Part shown: positions 40,501 through 49,113 of the stretch, piece by piece
How positions within the stretch are numbered: the stretch's first letter is position 1
Layout of the letters: every line of letters begins with the position of its first letter
Assembly (NCBI RefSeq): GCF_017355935.1
Contig: NZ_JAFIQT010000005.1
Location: forward strand, 186,001-250,000
Length of the DNA stretch: 64,000 nucleotides
Reading direction: 5' to 3'
DNA from: Telluribacter humicola
GTDB taxonomy: Bacteria > Bacteroidota > Bacteroidia > Cytophagales > Spirosomataceae
The notes under the pieces: generated by a model
Told to the model about the DNA's origin: nothing
Databases searched by the model: none
The model's input: the letters and a program-made list of their open reading frames with translations, nothing else
Program-made: the position numbers and the translations under genes

Positions 40501-41670
40501 ACCGCCTACTCTCTTAAAAGTAGCGGATGGGTCCATCACTGATTTTCCCTGCAACACAAATACACCATCCGTAGTACCGGCATATGCCTGCCCCTGGTGG
40601 GTAGCCATGGTGTAGGTTTCGCGCCTGATGCCATTTTGTTCATTGAATAGAGAGAAGGCTGATCCTAGTCTGATCCGGCTAAGGCCTTTCTCCATACTAA
40701 CCCACAGCCCATCCTGTTGGTCCTTTGCCAGAAAGAAAACTGTGTTGGTAGGTAAGCCACTTTCTTTGTTGACAATGCTTTTGATCGCTTCCTTCTGATC
40801 TATAATAACTATTCCCCCTTTCGTTGTAGCCAGGGCGACATCACCATTAGAAAGAAGTACACCATGAAATAGGCCTTTGTCAATAAGGTACTCTTGTAAT
40901 GTGGGATTAACCGGCCATACCTTCTGACCATCACAATGAAAAAGTCCGTGAGAAGCGGTACCTATCAGCCAGTTGCCAGTGCTCAGTGGGAGCATGAAGT
41001 TGATCCTGTCATTCGCAAGAACAGTGTTTTGGATGTACGGCTTTAACTTCCCATTATTAATTACAAACAACCCTTTGGTATACACCTGAACGACAAGCTT
41101 ATGATCCAGCCACTGTACACCTCCAAAAACGGTTTCGGCCTGCCATACTTTGAATTTTCCCCCGTGCAAGCGCATCAGGTACTTGTTCGTTTTGTAGTAT
41201 ACGCCTTCGGGTGTCACTATGGTGTGCCATACTTCCCCTAGGGACCCTATCTCTTTAGGTAGATGGGGGAGTAAGGAGACGAAGCGGGTTTTGCCGGTGG
41301 CATCTGGTGCCAGGAACCCAAGATCATCCGTAGCTCCTACGTATATACGCCCGGCTTCGCCTTTCGCAAGCGACCACACCAGGCTCTGATTAGGTGTTTC
41401 TATAAGTTGCCAGGTATTGCCGTTGTACCTAAGTACCCCACCGTGGCTACCGATCAGCATTGCTCCCTGTCTATCCTGCAGAATACTGGTATGCTCAAAG
41501 TTCTGAACCAGGTGAATGTAGTCCCGCGGGCTGAGGTTCTGAATGAAAGGTAGTCCTCGGTACTGATCCGATATAACTGTCTGAGCAGATACCAGTGCGA
41601 GACCGACAAAGCAAAAGAGCAGTAGGAGCAAGAAAGATCGGAAGTAGACCGGAACCTTAAAACAACACAT
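37522..41670 (-). CDS. Hybrid two-component system regulator (HTCS), orphan
   Basis: A 1,382-residue one-protein two-component regulator. A signal/anchor (about 10-30) leads to a periplasmic double beta-propeller (about 40-700; many WSL, GxLxR and GLWVSMEKGLSRI repeats). A Y_Y_Y domain follows (about 700-775; LPYEYNTLRFEYAAPSFDG, then PEGTYTFRVRARNAQG) and a membrane helix near 785-805. The cytoplasmic part has HisKA (YANISHEFRTPL, His 856), HATPase (NLLSNAFKFTPADG, GTGIGLALVKELVELHQG), a receiver (DLIISDRMMPVMDG, Asp 1179; PKF-type Lys in YLTKPFDA) and a C-terminal AraC helix-turn-helix. HTCS proteins sense an oligosaccharide and switch on a neighbouring polysaccharide locus. No SusC/SusD lies next to it here. 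Confidence 0.93.
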   Translation of the reverse strand: MCCFKVPVYFRSFLLLLLFCFVGLALVSAQTVISDQYRGLPFIQNLSPRDYIHLVQNFEHTSILQDRQGAMLIGSHGGVLRYNGNTWQLIETPNQSLVWSLAKGEAGRIYVGATDDLGFLAPDATGKTRFVSLLPHLPKEIGSLGEVWHTIVTPEGVYYKTNKYLMRLHGGKFKVWQAETVFGGVQWLDHKLVVQVYTKGLFVINNGKLKPYIQNTVLANDRINFMLPLSTGNWLIGTASHGLFHCDGQKVWPVNPTLQEYLIDKGLFHGVLLSNGDVALATTKGGIVIIDQKEAIKSIVNKESGLPTNTVFFLAKDQQDGLWVSMEKGLSRIRLGSAFSLFNEQNGIRRETYTMATHQGQAYAGTTDGVFVLQGKSVMDPSATFKRVGGFDGSVWSLQSVGTALLMSSDQGLHELQNGQVVSLPTSGQVWENYSRDLQPWSLDSTIVFKASRGLFAYRSEGSTWINIGNIGGIQEVITQIVESSNGNLWLVTKSGVVRVVFPKARKGFLSNDWQKEVVIHRYGASKGLPAGKLKLYSLNQDVLAQVGESDFKLYRFNKDQDKFERLENFGSQYGLSSCLVHPAFEHSTDANLWLWVKKPGDRGWQLCQVLKNPGGGYTVRHSDFSGITEPLKHFVHQQGNEAVWFAGVDGLVRYSFSEVRENTTSFPTLLEKVLLPSDSVLYPTTAEVRLPYEYNTLRFEYAAPSFDGAGENRFQYRLDGYDQGWSAWSPDPFKEYTRIPEGTYTFRVRARNAQGVVGQDATYTFTVLPPWYRTAFMYLLYILGSIALFWWLIRWRSSRIEAEKTELERVVQLRTREVADKNILLSKQTRELATQAEKLQELDQVKTRFYANISHEFRTPLTLILNNLLDKLTNTQKAPAQEQVTVGVHELKVMSRNAQRLLQLINQLLDLSKLESGKMVLKRQDGDLRQVLRVVHASFTSLAEYQRVNFELQLPDDPLLCQFDEDKLEKILYNLLSNAFKFTPADGSVLLKAEVVPSYILSNSKEVLLTVQDSGHGILPDQLSHVFDRFFQGEQHYTDAQGTGIGLALVKELVELHQGQITVASEPGKGACFQVRLPLIPALSTPLVGTVDTSEAFKELVLPVEVYPIEIGSDFILAQSGSARQEDKPIVLVVEDNHDLRDYIRNQLAPLYQVLESTNGAEGLALAKETIPDLIISDRMMPVMDGNELCTQLKSQVTTSHIPVILLTALASVEEKVKGLETGADDYLTKPFDARELHVRVQNLIKSRQKLREYFGREIRLEPTKKVVQSVEEKFLKQVMQIVEDRMGDSDFSVDELSREVGMSRVHLHRKLKALTDKSPSEFIRMIRLKQAAQLLDARAGNIAEVAYQVGFNNLSYFSKCFREQFGLLPNEYSNRPAETI

Positions 41671-41844
41671 AGGAAGGGAAACTGGTATTGGCTACCATCT
41701 TACAAAAAGTAGTAAAGTATATAGTTCAAAAGATTACGCTAGTGCTTCTATACCTGATGGAAACTATTTACAGAAAAGGCTTCATTCTGCCTGATGACTA
41801 TTCATGTTCAGAAATTGAGCTCTTTCACTATACAGCAATGCTAT

Positions 41845-44505
41845 TTATAAGTTTTCCTGACTGGGTAGAACCACTGTAAAGGTAGCTCCCTCGCCGATCG
41901 AACTTTTTACAGTGATTCCGCCGCCATGTAGTTCAGAAACCTTTTTACAAATGGCCAGTCCCAATCCACTACCGACAAACTGGCTTCTGCCGTGCAGACG
42001 GACGAATAGCTCAAAAACCCGGTCGCGATAGGTATCGTCAAAGCCAATACCATTGTCAATGACTCTTATAGCAACCCACTTTTTATCAATCGCTTTTACA
42101 GTAGCCCCTATTTCCTCCTCGGTCGCAGGTCCGGCTTCAACTTTTATTACAGGAAAAGTATCTTCTATGTTGAATTTCAAGGCATTACTTAGCAGATTCT
42201 GGAACAACTGTCGGAGTTGTACGGCGTTTCCCCTAACCACGGGTAGCTTTCTTATCTGTACCAGTGCGCCCTTCTGCTCTATGACTCCTTCCAGATCCTG
42301 CATTACATTATGGAGTACCTGATCTAGTACTACCGTTTTGTGGGCTTCTTTTTGGGTAGAATAGCGGGAGTAGGAAAGTAACCCTTCAATGAGATCCTGC
42401 ATGCGGTTACCGGCGGAGCGCATTCGGTTGATGATATCCACCCCATGCTTTGGCAGCAATGGCCCATACTGTCGGACCAGTATTTCGCCGAATGACTGTA
42501 TCTTCCGGGCCGGTTCCTGCAAATCATGGGAGGCAACGTAGGCAAACTGTTCCAGGTATAGGTTAGAGTGTCTTAGCTCTTCCAGCAGATTCTCCTGACG
42601 CTGACGTAGTAAGACCCGATCTGTAATATTAACAAAAGACAAGATTACCCGATGGTCATTGACCTGGGTAAGCGACACATCGTACCAGAATTGTTTTCCA
42701 TCTACTCCCGGAAAGGCTAATTCAGTACGGTAGGAGCCATCCGTCTGGATGGCATTGTTATAGATATCAAAGAACCCAATTTCGGACATTTCCGGAAAAA
42801 GAGAGAATAAAGAACTCCCCGCTAACTTCTCACTGGATAGCCCGATAATGCGGGTAGCACCGGCATTGGCTAATACTATTCTAAAGTCCTCAACCTGTCC
42901 ATTTGCATCATGTACAGGTTCCATAGCAAATATCCCGTTAATAGAGCCATTAAGTACTCCTTCTACGAGTTCGGTCTGACTTTGGGCATCAAGCAGTGAA
43001 CTATGTATGGCCGTTACATCTACGTAGTTGATCACGATGCCATTCTCCAGGCGGTGAGCGGACACCTTAAACCATTTTTCAATAGTTGGATAGTAGCGCT
43101 GGTCAAAAATAACAGGGGTACCCGTTTCGGCTACTTTTACAAAATCAGAAAATAAATCCAGCTTTCCACCGCTCAGTGTCATAAGGGTCATGCCCACTAC
43201 ATCACATCCGAATAGTTGAAACAGATATTTCTGGGCTACCCGATTCGCCTTTGTAATCATGAAGTCAACGATAGTACCAGTCTGATCACGAATAGAATTA
43301 GCCACCAGGATAGCATTTTCTGAACTATCCAGAATATTCTCCAGGAGGTTGTTGTTTGACTGTATGCGGAGAGTAGCTCTTTTACGCTCGGTAATATCTT
43401 TGAAAATGGATAGGGCTCCATCGTTTAGACGAGTCACTGATAAGTCGAGCCAGAGTCGAAGGTCTCCTTTGCGGAACGGCTGTTCCATCCGAAACGGCTC
43501 TCCCGTTTTCAGTACCTGCGAATACATGGGGATAAAATGAACAGACTCCGGCGACAGTTGCGTAAGGGTATAGTTGTTGAAATCGTCCGCCGAAAACAAG
43601 CCCGCGTTTATCACAGCCTGGCTATACTGTACTGCTTTAAAATCAACAACTTCACCGTAGCTATCCCGGATTGGTTCCCAAAGCATGATGAAGTCATGAC
43701 TGCTGTTCATGATCTGCTGAAGCAGTTGGGCTTGCTGCTGGGCCTGCCTGATTGCTATCTGCTTTTCAGTGATGCTATAGTAGCTCATGATAATACCATC
43801 ACCGGACTTTGACACTGCTACATGAAAGCTTTGGTCATATAAGGGATAGTATTGCTCTGCAGAATACGGCACTCCGGTCTCCACTACATCAACGTACTTA
43901 GAAAAGTGTCCGGTGGTTTTGGTATTAGGGTACCAGTCAGTCATTAGCCAACCCACCTGCGGTATTACCCCAAGTGCGCGGTTGTTTTTTGAAGCTTCGT
44001 TCTGATAGCTAATCCGAAAATTTTCAATCTTCCCTACATCATTCCTAACCGCATCGAACATGATAATGCAGGTCAGGTTTGTCTCCTGAAAATGCTGTCC
44101 TATCGTCTGGTTTATTCTGGCTTCCCTGATCTCGGGCGCTTCACAGGTATCCAGACGCACCAATAGTGCCTCTCCGTAGGGATCTACGTCGTAAGAGAAC
44201 CAGTTTGAATGGCTATCAGGAAAGGATTGTTCCATAACACCCGATTTGCGGGATTTGGAGTGATGCGCATCCGCCAGTGTCTGTTTGAGGCTGGTAGCAG
44301 ATACCACCTGCCCGACCGGCACAGGGGTCATTATGTGAGTAGGCCAGGTAAGTAGGGACCGAGCCTGCTGATTGACAGCACATATTTCAAATTCGGCGTC
44401 GTCGCCACTTTTCTTGCGGGTACAAATCAACAAACCATCTGAAGAGCCTTCAATGAGTTGATTATAAAAATCCTGCATATTGTTAGAAGCAACTAACATG
44501 GTCAC
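41845..44505 (-). CDS. Soluble multi-PAS sensor histidine kinase
   Basis: An 886-residue kinase with no membrane segment, so it senses a cytoplasmic signal. About five PAS-type units (repeated LFDxMSYYSITEK-, VFIDITERKR- and FVNITDR-like ends) occupy residues 10-630. SHDLQEPARKIQSFGEILV holds the phospho-accepting His 660, and NLLSNALKFN with DNGIGFDDTYRDRVFELFVR and GSGLGLAICKKV forms the ATPase lobe. No receiver or output domain is fused, so a separate response regulator is needed. Its only signalling neighbour, the HTCS gene, is on the same strand 174 bases downstream but has its own kinase. The start at 44505 is followed by an in-frame ATG at 44499. Confidence 0.9.
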   Translation of the reverse strand: MTMLVASNNMQDFYNQLIEGSSDGLLICTRKKSGDDAEFEICAVNQQARSLLTWPTHIMTPVPVGQVVSATSLKQTLADAHHSKSRKSGVMEQSFPDSHSNWFSYDVDPYGEALLVRLDTCEAPEIREARINQTIGQHFQETNLTCIIMFDAVRNDVGKIENFRISYQNEASKNNRALGVIPQVGWLMTDWYPNTKTTGHFSKYVDVVETGVPYSAEQYYPLYDQSFHVAVSKSGDGIIMSYYSITEKQIAIRQAQQQAQLLQQIMNSSHDFIMLWEPIRDSYGEVVDFKAVQYSQAVINAGLFSADDFNNYTLTQLSPESVHFIPMYSQVLKTGEPFRMEQPFRKGDLRLWLDLSVTRLNDGALSIFKDITERKRATLRIQSNNNLLENILDSSENAILVANSIRDQTGTIVDFMITKANRVAQKYLFQLFGCDVVGMTLMTLSGGKLDLFSDFVKVAETGTPVIFDQRYYPTIEKWFKVSAHRLENGIVINYVDVTAIHSSLLDAQSQTELVEGVLNGSINGIFAMEPVHDANGQVEDFRIVLANAGATRIIGLSSEKLAGSSLFSLFPEMSEIGFFDIYNNAIQTDGSYRTELAFPGVDGKQFWYDVSLTQVNDHRVILSFVNITDRVLLRQRQENLLEELRHSNLYLEQFAYVASHDLQEPARKIQSFGEILVRQYGPLLPKHGVDIINRMRSAGNRMQDLIEGLLSYSRYSTQKEAHKTVVLDQVLHNVMQDLEGVIEQKGALVQIRKLPVVRGNAVQLRQLFQNLLSNALKFNIEDTFPVIKVEAGPATEEEIGATVKAIDKKWVAIRVIDNGIGFDDTYRDRVFELFVRLHGRSQFVGSGLGLAICKKVSELHGGGITVKSSIGEGATFTVVLPSQENL

Positions 44506-44633
44506 CTTATATATAATAGTCCCCTGCTGAACCGCAAGAGACTCGGGTCAGATTATGATTTTCACTTGTAATGCTATTGAGAGGAGAGTTATTACACACC
44601 TGCGTTTGCCTCACAGCCCGTCATACCTGTGTA
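44506..44633. other. Intergenic region upstream of the multi-PAS kinase gene
   Basis: With the inverted repeat and flank up to 44797 this makes about 290 bases without a gene. No clear promoter box was found. A minus-strand frame at 44656-44889 overlaps the start of the inverted repeat and the propeller gene and is a shadow. Confidence 0.35.
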
Positions 44634-44681
44634 ATATTCATGGCAAAATAAATAATTACTCGTCTATTTTGCCATGAATAT
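44634..44681. repeat. Long inverted repeat, terminator-like
   Basis: ATATTCATGGCAAAATA (44634-44650) and TATTTTGCCATGAATAT (44665-44681) are a perfect 17-bp pair around a 14-base loop. It lies 117 bases past the propeller gene stop (minus strand) and 129 before the PAS kinase start. The A/T-rich arms make it more likely a terminator or phage-like protein site than a classical GC hairpin; its role is not clear. Confidence 0.55.
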
Positions 44682-44797
44682 ACATATTTAATCTCCGAAA
44701 GTTACTTTTTTGTACAACAGTGAGGCTGACCGTATTGGCCTTATTAACAGCGGCTAGTAGAATTTGAGCTATACTATTGGTGTCTGCTGTGTTGCTA

Positions 44798-45712
44798 TTA
44801 AAGCTTACGATAGGTAACAAAAGCAATTTTACGACCATCCGGTGACCAGCTAGGTACATTAATGGTACCTTGTCCCCCATAAAACACATCTGTTAGATCC
44901 TTGATTTCGCGGGTTTCCAGATTCATCAGCCGCAGCTTGACATCTTTCCCAAACGGGTGCTGCCCTTTCTGGTCTTCCAGGTAGCTGATATACGCCAGCC
45001 ACTTTCCATCGGGTGACGGATGCCCAAACCAGTTGTCGAACGCATCGTTGGTAAGTTGCTCCTGCTGACTGCCATCCGGACGCATCCGGTACAGGTGCAT
45101 ACGGCCGCTCCGGTTTGAGTTGAAGTAGATCCACATTCCGTCGTACGAATACTCAGGGCCATCATCCAGTCCCTGCGCATCCGTGAGGCGTTTTTCTTCT
45201 CCGCCCTCTGAACTAATGCTGTATACATCCCAGGCTCCGTCGCGCTCGGCGCAGTAGACCAGCGTTTTGCCATCGGGTGATACACCGTGCCAGTAGGAGG
45301 GCGCTTTTTCGGTGATAAGTTTGGGAGTACCCCCTTCGGCGGGAAGCGTATAGATACGTGACTTGGCACCTTTGGTCACCTGCGGATCATTGTGACTTAC
45401 AATCAGCGTTTTTCCATCAAAGGTGAGTCCGTGGTCGTTGTTAAGCCGGTCGGCAATACCGGTTGGTATTACTCCCTGCTTCTTCCCATTTGTAGACACT
45501 TTTTCAAGCTTACCATCGGCATTGATTATGAAGAACTTGCCATCCCGCGACCAGTTGGGTGCTTCAAAGTGCCGGGGCTCCTTGAGGATTACCATTCGTT
45601 TTCCGGTTTTAACATCCAGCGTTTCTAGGGTACTTTCCAAATTCGTTGGTGTCTGAGCAAAGGTCAAACTTAGTGTTGCAGCAAATAGACCGGTTAGTAT
45701 AGTAGTTTTCAT
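44798..45712 (-). CDS. Secreted TolB-like (PD40) beta-propeller protein
   Basis: A 304-residue periplasmic protein with a signal peptide (MKTTILTGLFAATLSLTFAQ). The rest is a six-bladed propeller of PD40/TolB-type units: WSRDGKFFIIN, LTFDGKTLIVSH, VSPDGKTLVYCAERDG, YSYDGMWIYFNSNRSG, PSPDGKWLAYISY and WSPDGRKIAFVTY. Each ends with the SPDGxxxAF pattern. Such propellers bind carbohydrates or proteins and do not act as enzymes on their own; the exact role is unknown. No pal or tol gene is adjacent. It has long flanks on both sides and is probably a single gene. Confidence 0.85.
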   Translation of the reverse strand: MKTTILTGLFAATLSLTFAQTPTNLESTLETLDVKTGKRMVILKEPRHFEAPNWSRDGKFFIINADGKLEKVSTNGKKQGVIPTGIADRLNNDHGLTFDGKTLIVSHNDPQVTKGAKSRIYTLPAEGGTPKLITEKAPSYWHGVSPDGKTLVYCAERDGAWDVYSISSEGGEEKRLTDAQGLDDGPEYSYDGMWIYFNSNRSGRMHLYRMRPDGSQQEQLTNDAFDNWFGHPSPDGKWLAYISYLEDQKGQHPFGKDVKLRLMNLETREIKDLTDVFYGGQGTINVPSWSPDGRKIAFVTYRKL

Positions 45713-45857
45713 AGGTAGGATGTAATTTTATCTACAAAAGATAGAATACCTACCTGATTTACTATGCTGACTGCTACAAAGCTAAATCTTCTCTTTATGC
45801 TTACTCCTGATGTATTGGTACTGAGTCATTTGACTTACACCTGTTATTAATCAAAAA

Positions 45858-45888
45858 ACCCGGACTGACAGGAGTTGTCAATCCGGGT
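45858..45888. terminator. Terminator-like hairpin after the SulP gene
   Basis: ACCCGGACTGACA (45858-45870) faces TGTCAATCCGGGT (45876-45888), one mismatch, with a 5-base loop and an A-tract on the left. It is 38 bases past the SulP stop (minus strand). Confidence 0.7.
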
Positions 45889-45926
45889 CAGTATCAGTAG
45901 CTGTTTCAATATATTAGCTTGTCCTG

Positions 45927-47468
45927 CTAGTAGGTATCCATAGCGACTTTATATGTTGGATCTTCAATGATATTGACATCGACAACCTTCTCGGCATTTT
46001 TCAGTAGTCTCAGACAATCAGGGCTCAGATATTTCAGATGAAGTACCTTACCGGCCTTTTGGTACCGCTCCGTTATCCGGTTCAGGGCTTCAATACCTGA
46101 CATGTCAGCCACACGGCTTTCTCTGAAATCAATAATTACCTCATCCGGATCCCCTTGAACATCAAACTTTTCATTAAAAGCAGTAACCGACCCAAAGAAG
46201 AGCGGTCCCATGATCTGGTAGTGCTTTACACCTTTTTCATCCACAAACTTACGGGCTCGTATACGTTTGGCATTCTCCCAGGCAAATACCAGAGCCGATA
46301 TAATCACTCCGGCCAGGACAGCCAGAGCCAGGTTGTGCAGCAATACGGTAATTGCCGCAACGGAAATACCTACAAGAACATCGGCGATCGGCATCTTCCC
46401 GATCATATTAAAACTTGCCCACTCAAACGTGCCGATGGATACCATGATCATGACCCCCGTCAGCGCCGCCATGGGTAGCTGCTCTATCAGACCGGCCCCA
46501 AACATGATGAACACCAGTAGCATCACCGCAGCTACTATACCGGATAAACGGGCTCTTGAACCTGACGAAACATTGATCAGACTCTGACCAATCATAGCGC
46601 ACCCACCCATTCCAGAAAACAATCCCGTTACCAGATTGGCCGTTCCCTGGGCTACGCATTCTTTATTACCACGTCCCCGGGTCTCGGTGATTTCATCCAG
46701 CAAATTCAACGTGAGCAGGCTTTCGATCAGACCTACCCCGGCCACTATGAGGGCATAAGGGAAAATGATCTCTAGCGTTTCAAGCGAGAAAGGAACAGCT
46801 GGAATATGAAAGGGCGGAAAGCCTCCTTGTATGGAAGCTATATCTCCTACGGTACGCGTGTCAATACCAAGCCCGATCACCATGGAGGAAACCACCAGAA
46901 TAGCAACCAGCGATGACGGTACAACTTTGGTCAACCTGGGTAGTCCCCAGATGATCAGCATAGTCAGTAGTACCAGCCCAAGCATAATATACATAGGCAT
47001 ACCCGTCATCCATTGCAGAGCACCGGTACTGTCAGGAGCTTTGAACTGGTCCAGTTGTGAGAGGAAGATGATAATGGCCAGCCCGTTTACAAAGCCAAAC
47101 ATGACCGGGTGTGGTACCAGCCGGATAAATTTACCTAATCGTAATACACCGGCCAGTATCTGAATAATACCGGCCAGTACTACCGCGGCAAATATGTATT
47201 CAACCCCATGGGATTGGGCCAGAGATACGATGACAACCGCTACGGCTCCGGTAGCTCCGGATATCATACCCGGACGCCCACCAAAGACGGAGGTAATCAG
47301 ACCTATGGTAAAAGCTGCGTATAGCCCTGTCAGTGGAGAAAGCCCGGCAATCAGTGCAAATGCGATCGCTTCGGGAATCATAGCCAGTGCGACGGTAAGT
47401 CCAGCCAGTATTTCTGTCTTATAATCTACCTTTTGAGATAGGTCAAATAATCTGAGGTACTGGTACAT
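45927..47468 (-). CDS. SulP-family anion transporter with STAS domain
   Basis: A 513-residue membrane transporter. About ten hydrophobic helices follow the start EILAGLTVALAMIPEAIAFALIAG, whose second half is the SulP signature region. GLFSGMGGCAMIGQSLINVSSG is the central conserved block. The cytoplasmic C-terminus (about 400-513) is a STAS domain (VIIDFRESRVADMSGIEALN). Family members carry sulfate, bicarbonate, chloride or fumarate, often with a proton or sodium. The gene neighbourhood gives no substrate hint. A start at 47468 matches the family length. Confidence 0.92.
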   Translation of the reverse strand: MYQYLRLFDLSQKVDYKTEILAGLTVALAMIPEAIAFALIAGLSPLTGLYAAFTIGLITSVFGGRPGMISGATGAVAVVIVSLAQSHGVEYIFAAVVLAGIIQILAGVLRLGKFIRLVPHPVMFGFVNGLAIIIFLSQLDQFKAPDSTGALQWMTGMPMYIMLGLVLLTMLIIWGLPRLTKVVPSSLVAILVVSSMVIGLGIDTRTVGDIASIQGGFPPFHIPAVPFSLETLEIIFPYALIVAGVGLIESLLTLNLLDEITETRGRGNKECVAQGTANLVTGLFSGMGGCAMIGQSLINVSSGSRARLSGIVAAVMLLVFIMFGAGLIEQLPMAALTGVMIMVSIGTFEWASFNMIGKMPIADVLVGISVAAITVLLHNLALAVLAGVIISALVFAWENAKRIRARKFVDEKGVKHYQIMGPLFFGSVTAFNEKFDVQGDPDEVIIDFRESRVADMSGIEALNRITERYQKAGKVLHLKYLSPDCLRLLKNAEKVVDVNIIEDPTYKVAMDTY

Positions 47469-48055
47469 AATGTGAAGATAAATAAATGTAAATGCGCAAA
47501 TACAGCCTGGCCTGATACGCCCGACAGTACAGCAGAGTTATGATAAGATAATAGTGATAGGTTCCTTAGTGATTTAAGGAAAATAGGATCCGGTAAGAAT
47601 CGGAGAGATCAGAAGGTGCTCAAGGGGGAGTAAGTAATGTATAACCAGATGTTATTTTCATACCTGCAAAATAGTACTTTTTTAAGCAAAGTACAATAAA
47701 TCAGCAGCAGCAGAAGCAAAAGGGGTAAATGTCGCTGGATAATTTCAATAAATACACACTAAAATACAAAACAATTAAGACGCATTTTCTATTGTATTAT
47801 TTCGTGATTACTTACCAGTCATTTTCGATTAATCAGAATCAGATACCGTATCAAACCTGTTGATATATTTTCAACATGTATACCAACAAAAAGTGGATCT
47901 GACTAGTCATAGGGTTAATACAACTTACAGTATTCATGATTTAGAAACCTATTAAACAGCAACGTGTAAATACTAAAGTATTAGATTGCTCTCGCTGTAT
48001 CCGAAAGTTAACTTAAAAGCCAAGTAAGAATTACCTAGAACTTACCATTAATTTT
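47469..48055. other. Divergent intergenic region, about 590 bp
   Basis: AT-rich, with a short hairpin TGTTGA-tatattt-TCAACA (47859-47864 and 47871-47876) about 180 bases upstream of the DUF368 gene. No gene or clear promoter was recognised. Confidence 0.4.
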
Positions 48056-49042
48056 ATGCAAAAACGATCTGCAAAAGAGTATCTATTGCTTTTTTCAAAA
48101 GGAGCGGGCATGGGCGCCGCCGATGTAGTGCCAGGTGTATCAGGAGGTACTATTGCCTTCATCACGGGCATTTATGAGGAACTACTTGGGTCAATCAGAT
48201 CCGTAAACGGCGAGGCCATCAAATTACTGCTTAGTTTTAAGTTGGCCGACTTCTGGCGTCACATCAACGGTACCTTTCTGGTCGTACTACTATCCGGAAT
48301 TGGCTTTTCGGTACTTACCCTTTCCCGGGTTATCCTATTCTTACTGGACAACTATCCCGAGCTACTCTGGTCATTCTTTTTTGGTCTCATTGTTGCCTCA
48401 GCAGTAGTAGTCGGCAAAAAAATTTCCAGCTGGTCGGTCGGTGTGATCCTGTTGGGATTGGCTGGAGCTGCTATTGCTTACTTTTTTACGGTAGCTACCC
48501 CTACCCAAACTCCCGAAGCCTACTGGTTTATCTTTCTATCCGGTGCCATCGCCATTTGTGCCATGATTCTTCCCGGTATTTCGGGTAGCTTTCTGCTGGT
48601 ACTACTGGCCAAATATGAATTTATTCTGAATTCAGTAAAAGAGCTTAAAATAGATATTGTAGCCGTATTCGCCGCAGGCTGTCTGGTAGGAATCCTGTCG
48701 TTCTCGCATGTACTGAACTGGGCCCTCAAGAACTATCATAACGCTACCGTTGCGCTGCTTACTGGCTTTATGGTAGGGTCGCTGAATAAAGTATGGCCCT
48801 GGAAAGAGACCCTTGAAACGTACACGGACCGCCACGGTGTAGTAAAGCCACTGGTACAGCAGAATGTAATGCCGGGTATCTATGAGACGATTACGGGACA
48901 GGATTCATACCTGGCCTTAGCCGTAGTACTGGCGGTAGTTGGTTTTATGCTTGTGTATTTGATTGACCGATTCACTGATAACGATACCAAGATTATAAAG
49001 TCAGAGAACTCTAACACAGCCGTAGTGGTAGAAAAGCTATAA
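48056..49042 (+). CDS. DUF368 membrane protein, polyprenyl-phosphate transporter (PopT-like)
   Basis: A 328-residue protein with about nine membrane helices. GAGMGAADVVPGVSGGTIAFITGIYEELLGS, seen near residues 18-48, is the DUF368 signature, repeated in ALKNYHNATVALLTGFMVGSL and AICAMILPGISGSFLLVLL. DUF368 proteins were recently shown to return undecaprenyl phosphate to the inner leaflet of the cytoplasmic membrane, so the carrier lipid for peptidoglycan and polysaccharides can be reused. That function is transferred from the family. The gene stands alone and has a strong terminator. Confidence 0.88.
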   Translation: MQKRSAKEYLLLFSKGAGMGAADVVPGVSGGTIAFITGIYEELLGSIRSVNGEAIKLLLSFKLADFWRHINGTFLVVLLSGIGFSVLTLSRVILFLLDNYPELLWSFFFGLIVASAVVVGKKISSWSVGVILLGLAGAAIAYFFTVATPTQTPEAYWFIFLSGAIAICAMILPGISGSFLLVLLAKYEFILNSVKELKIDIVAVFAAGCLVGILSFSHVLNWALKNYHNATVALLTGFMVGSLNKVWPWKETLETYTDRHGVVKPLVQQNVMPGIYETITGQDSYLALAVVLAVVGFMLVYLIDRFTDNDTKIIKSENSNTAVVVEKL

Positions 49043-49053
49043 TACAATTATTA

Positions 49054-49099
49054 AAAAAAATAGCTCGCTTCAGCCTAAGTTGAAGCGAGCTATTTTTTT
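49054..49099. terminator. Bidirectional intrinsic terminator
   Basis: A perfect 19-bp stem (49054-49072 and 49081-49099) with A and T tracts, between the convergent DUF368 and BNR-propeller genes. Confidence 0.92.
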
Positions 49100-49113
49100 G
49101 TATAGAAGCTAAT

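Noticed and set aside
41688-41879. 63-residue plus-strand frame between two minus-strand kinases
   Set aside because: Overlaps the kinase stop and lacks any family feature.
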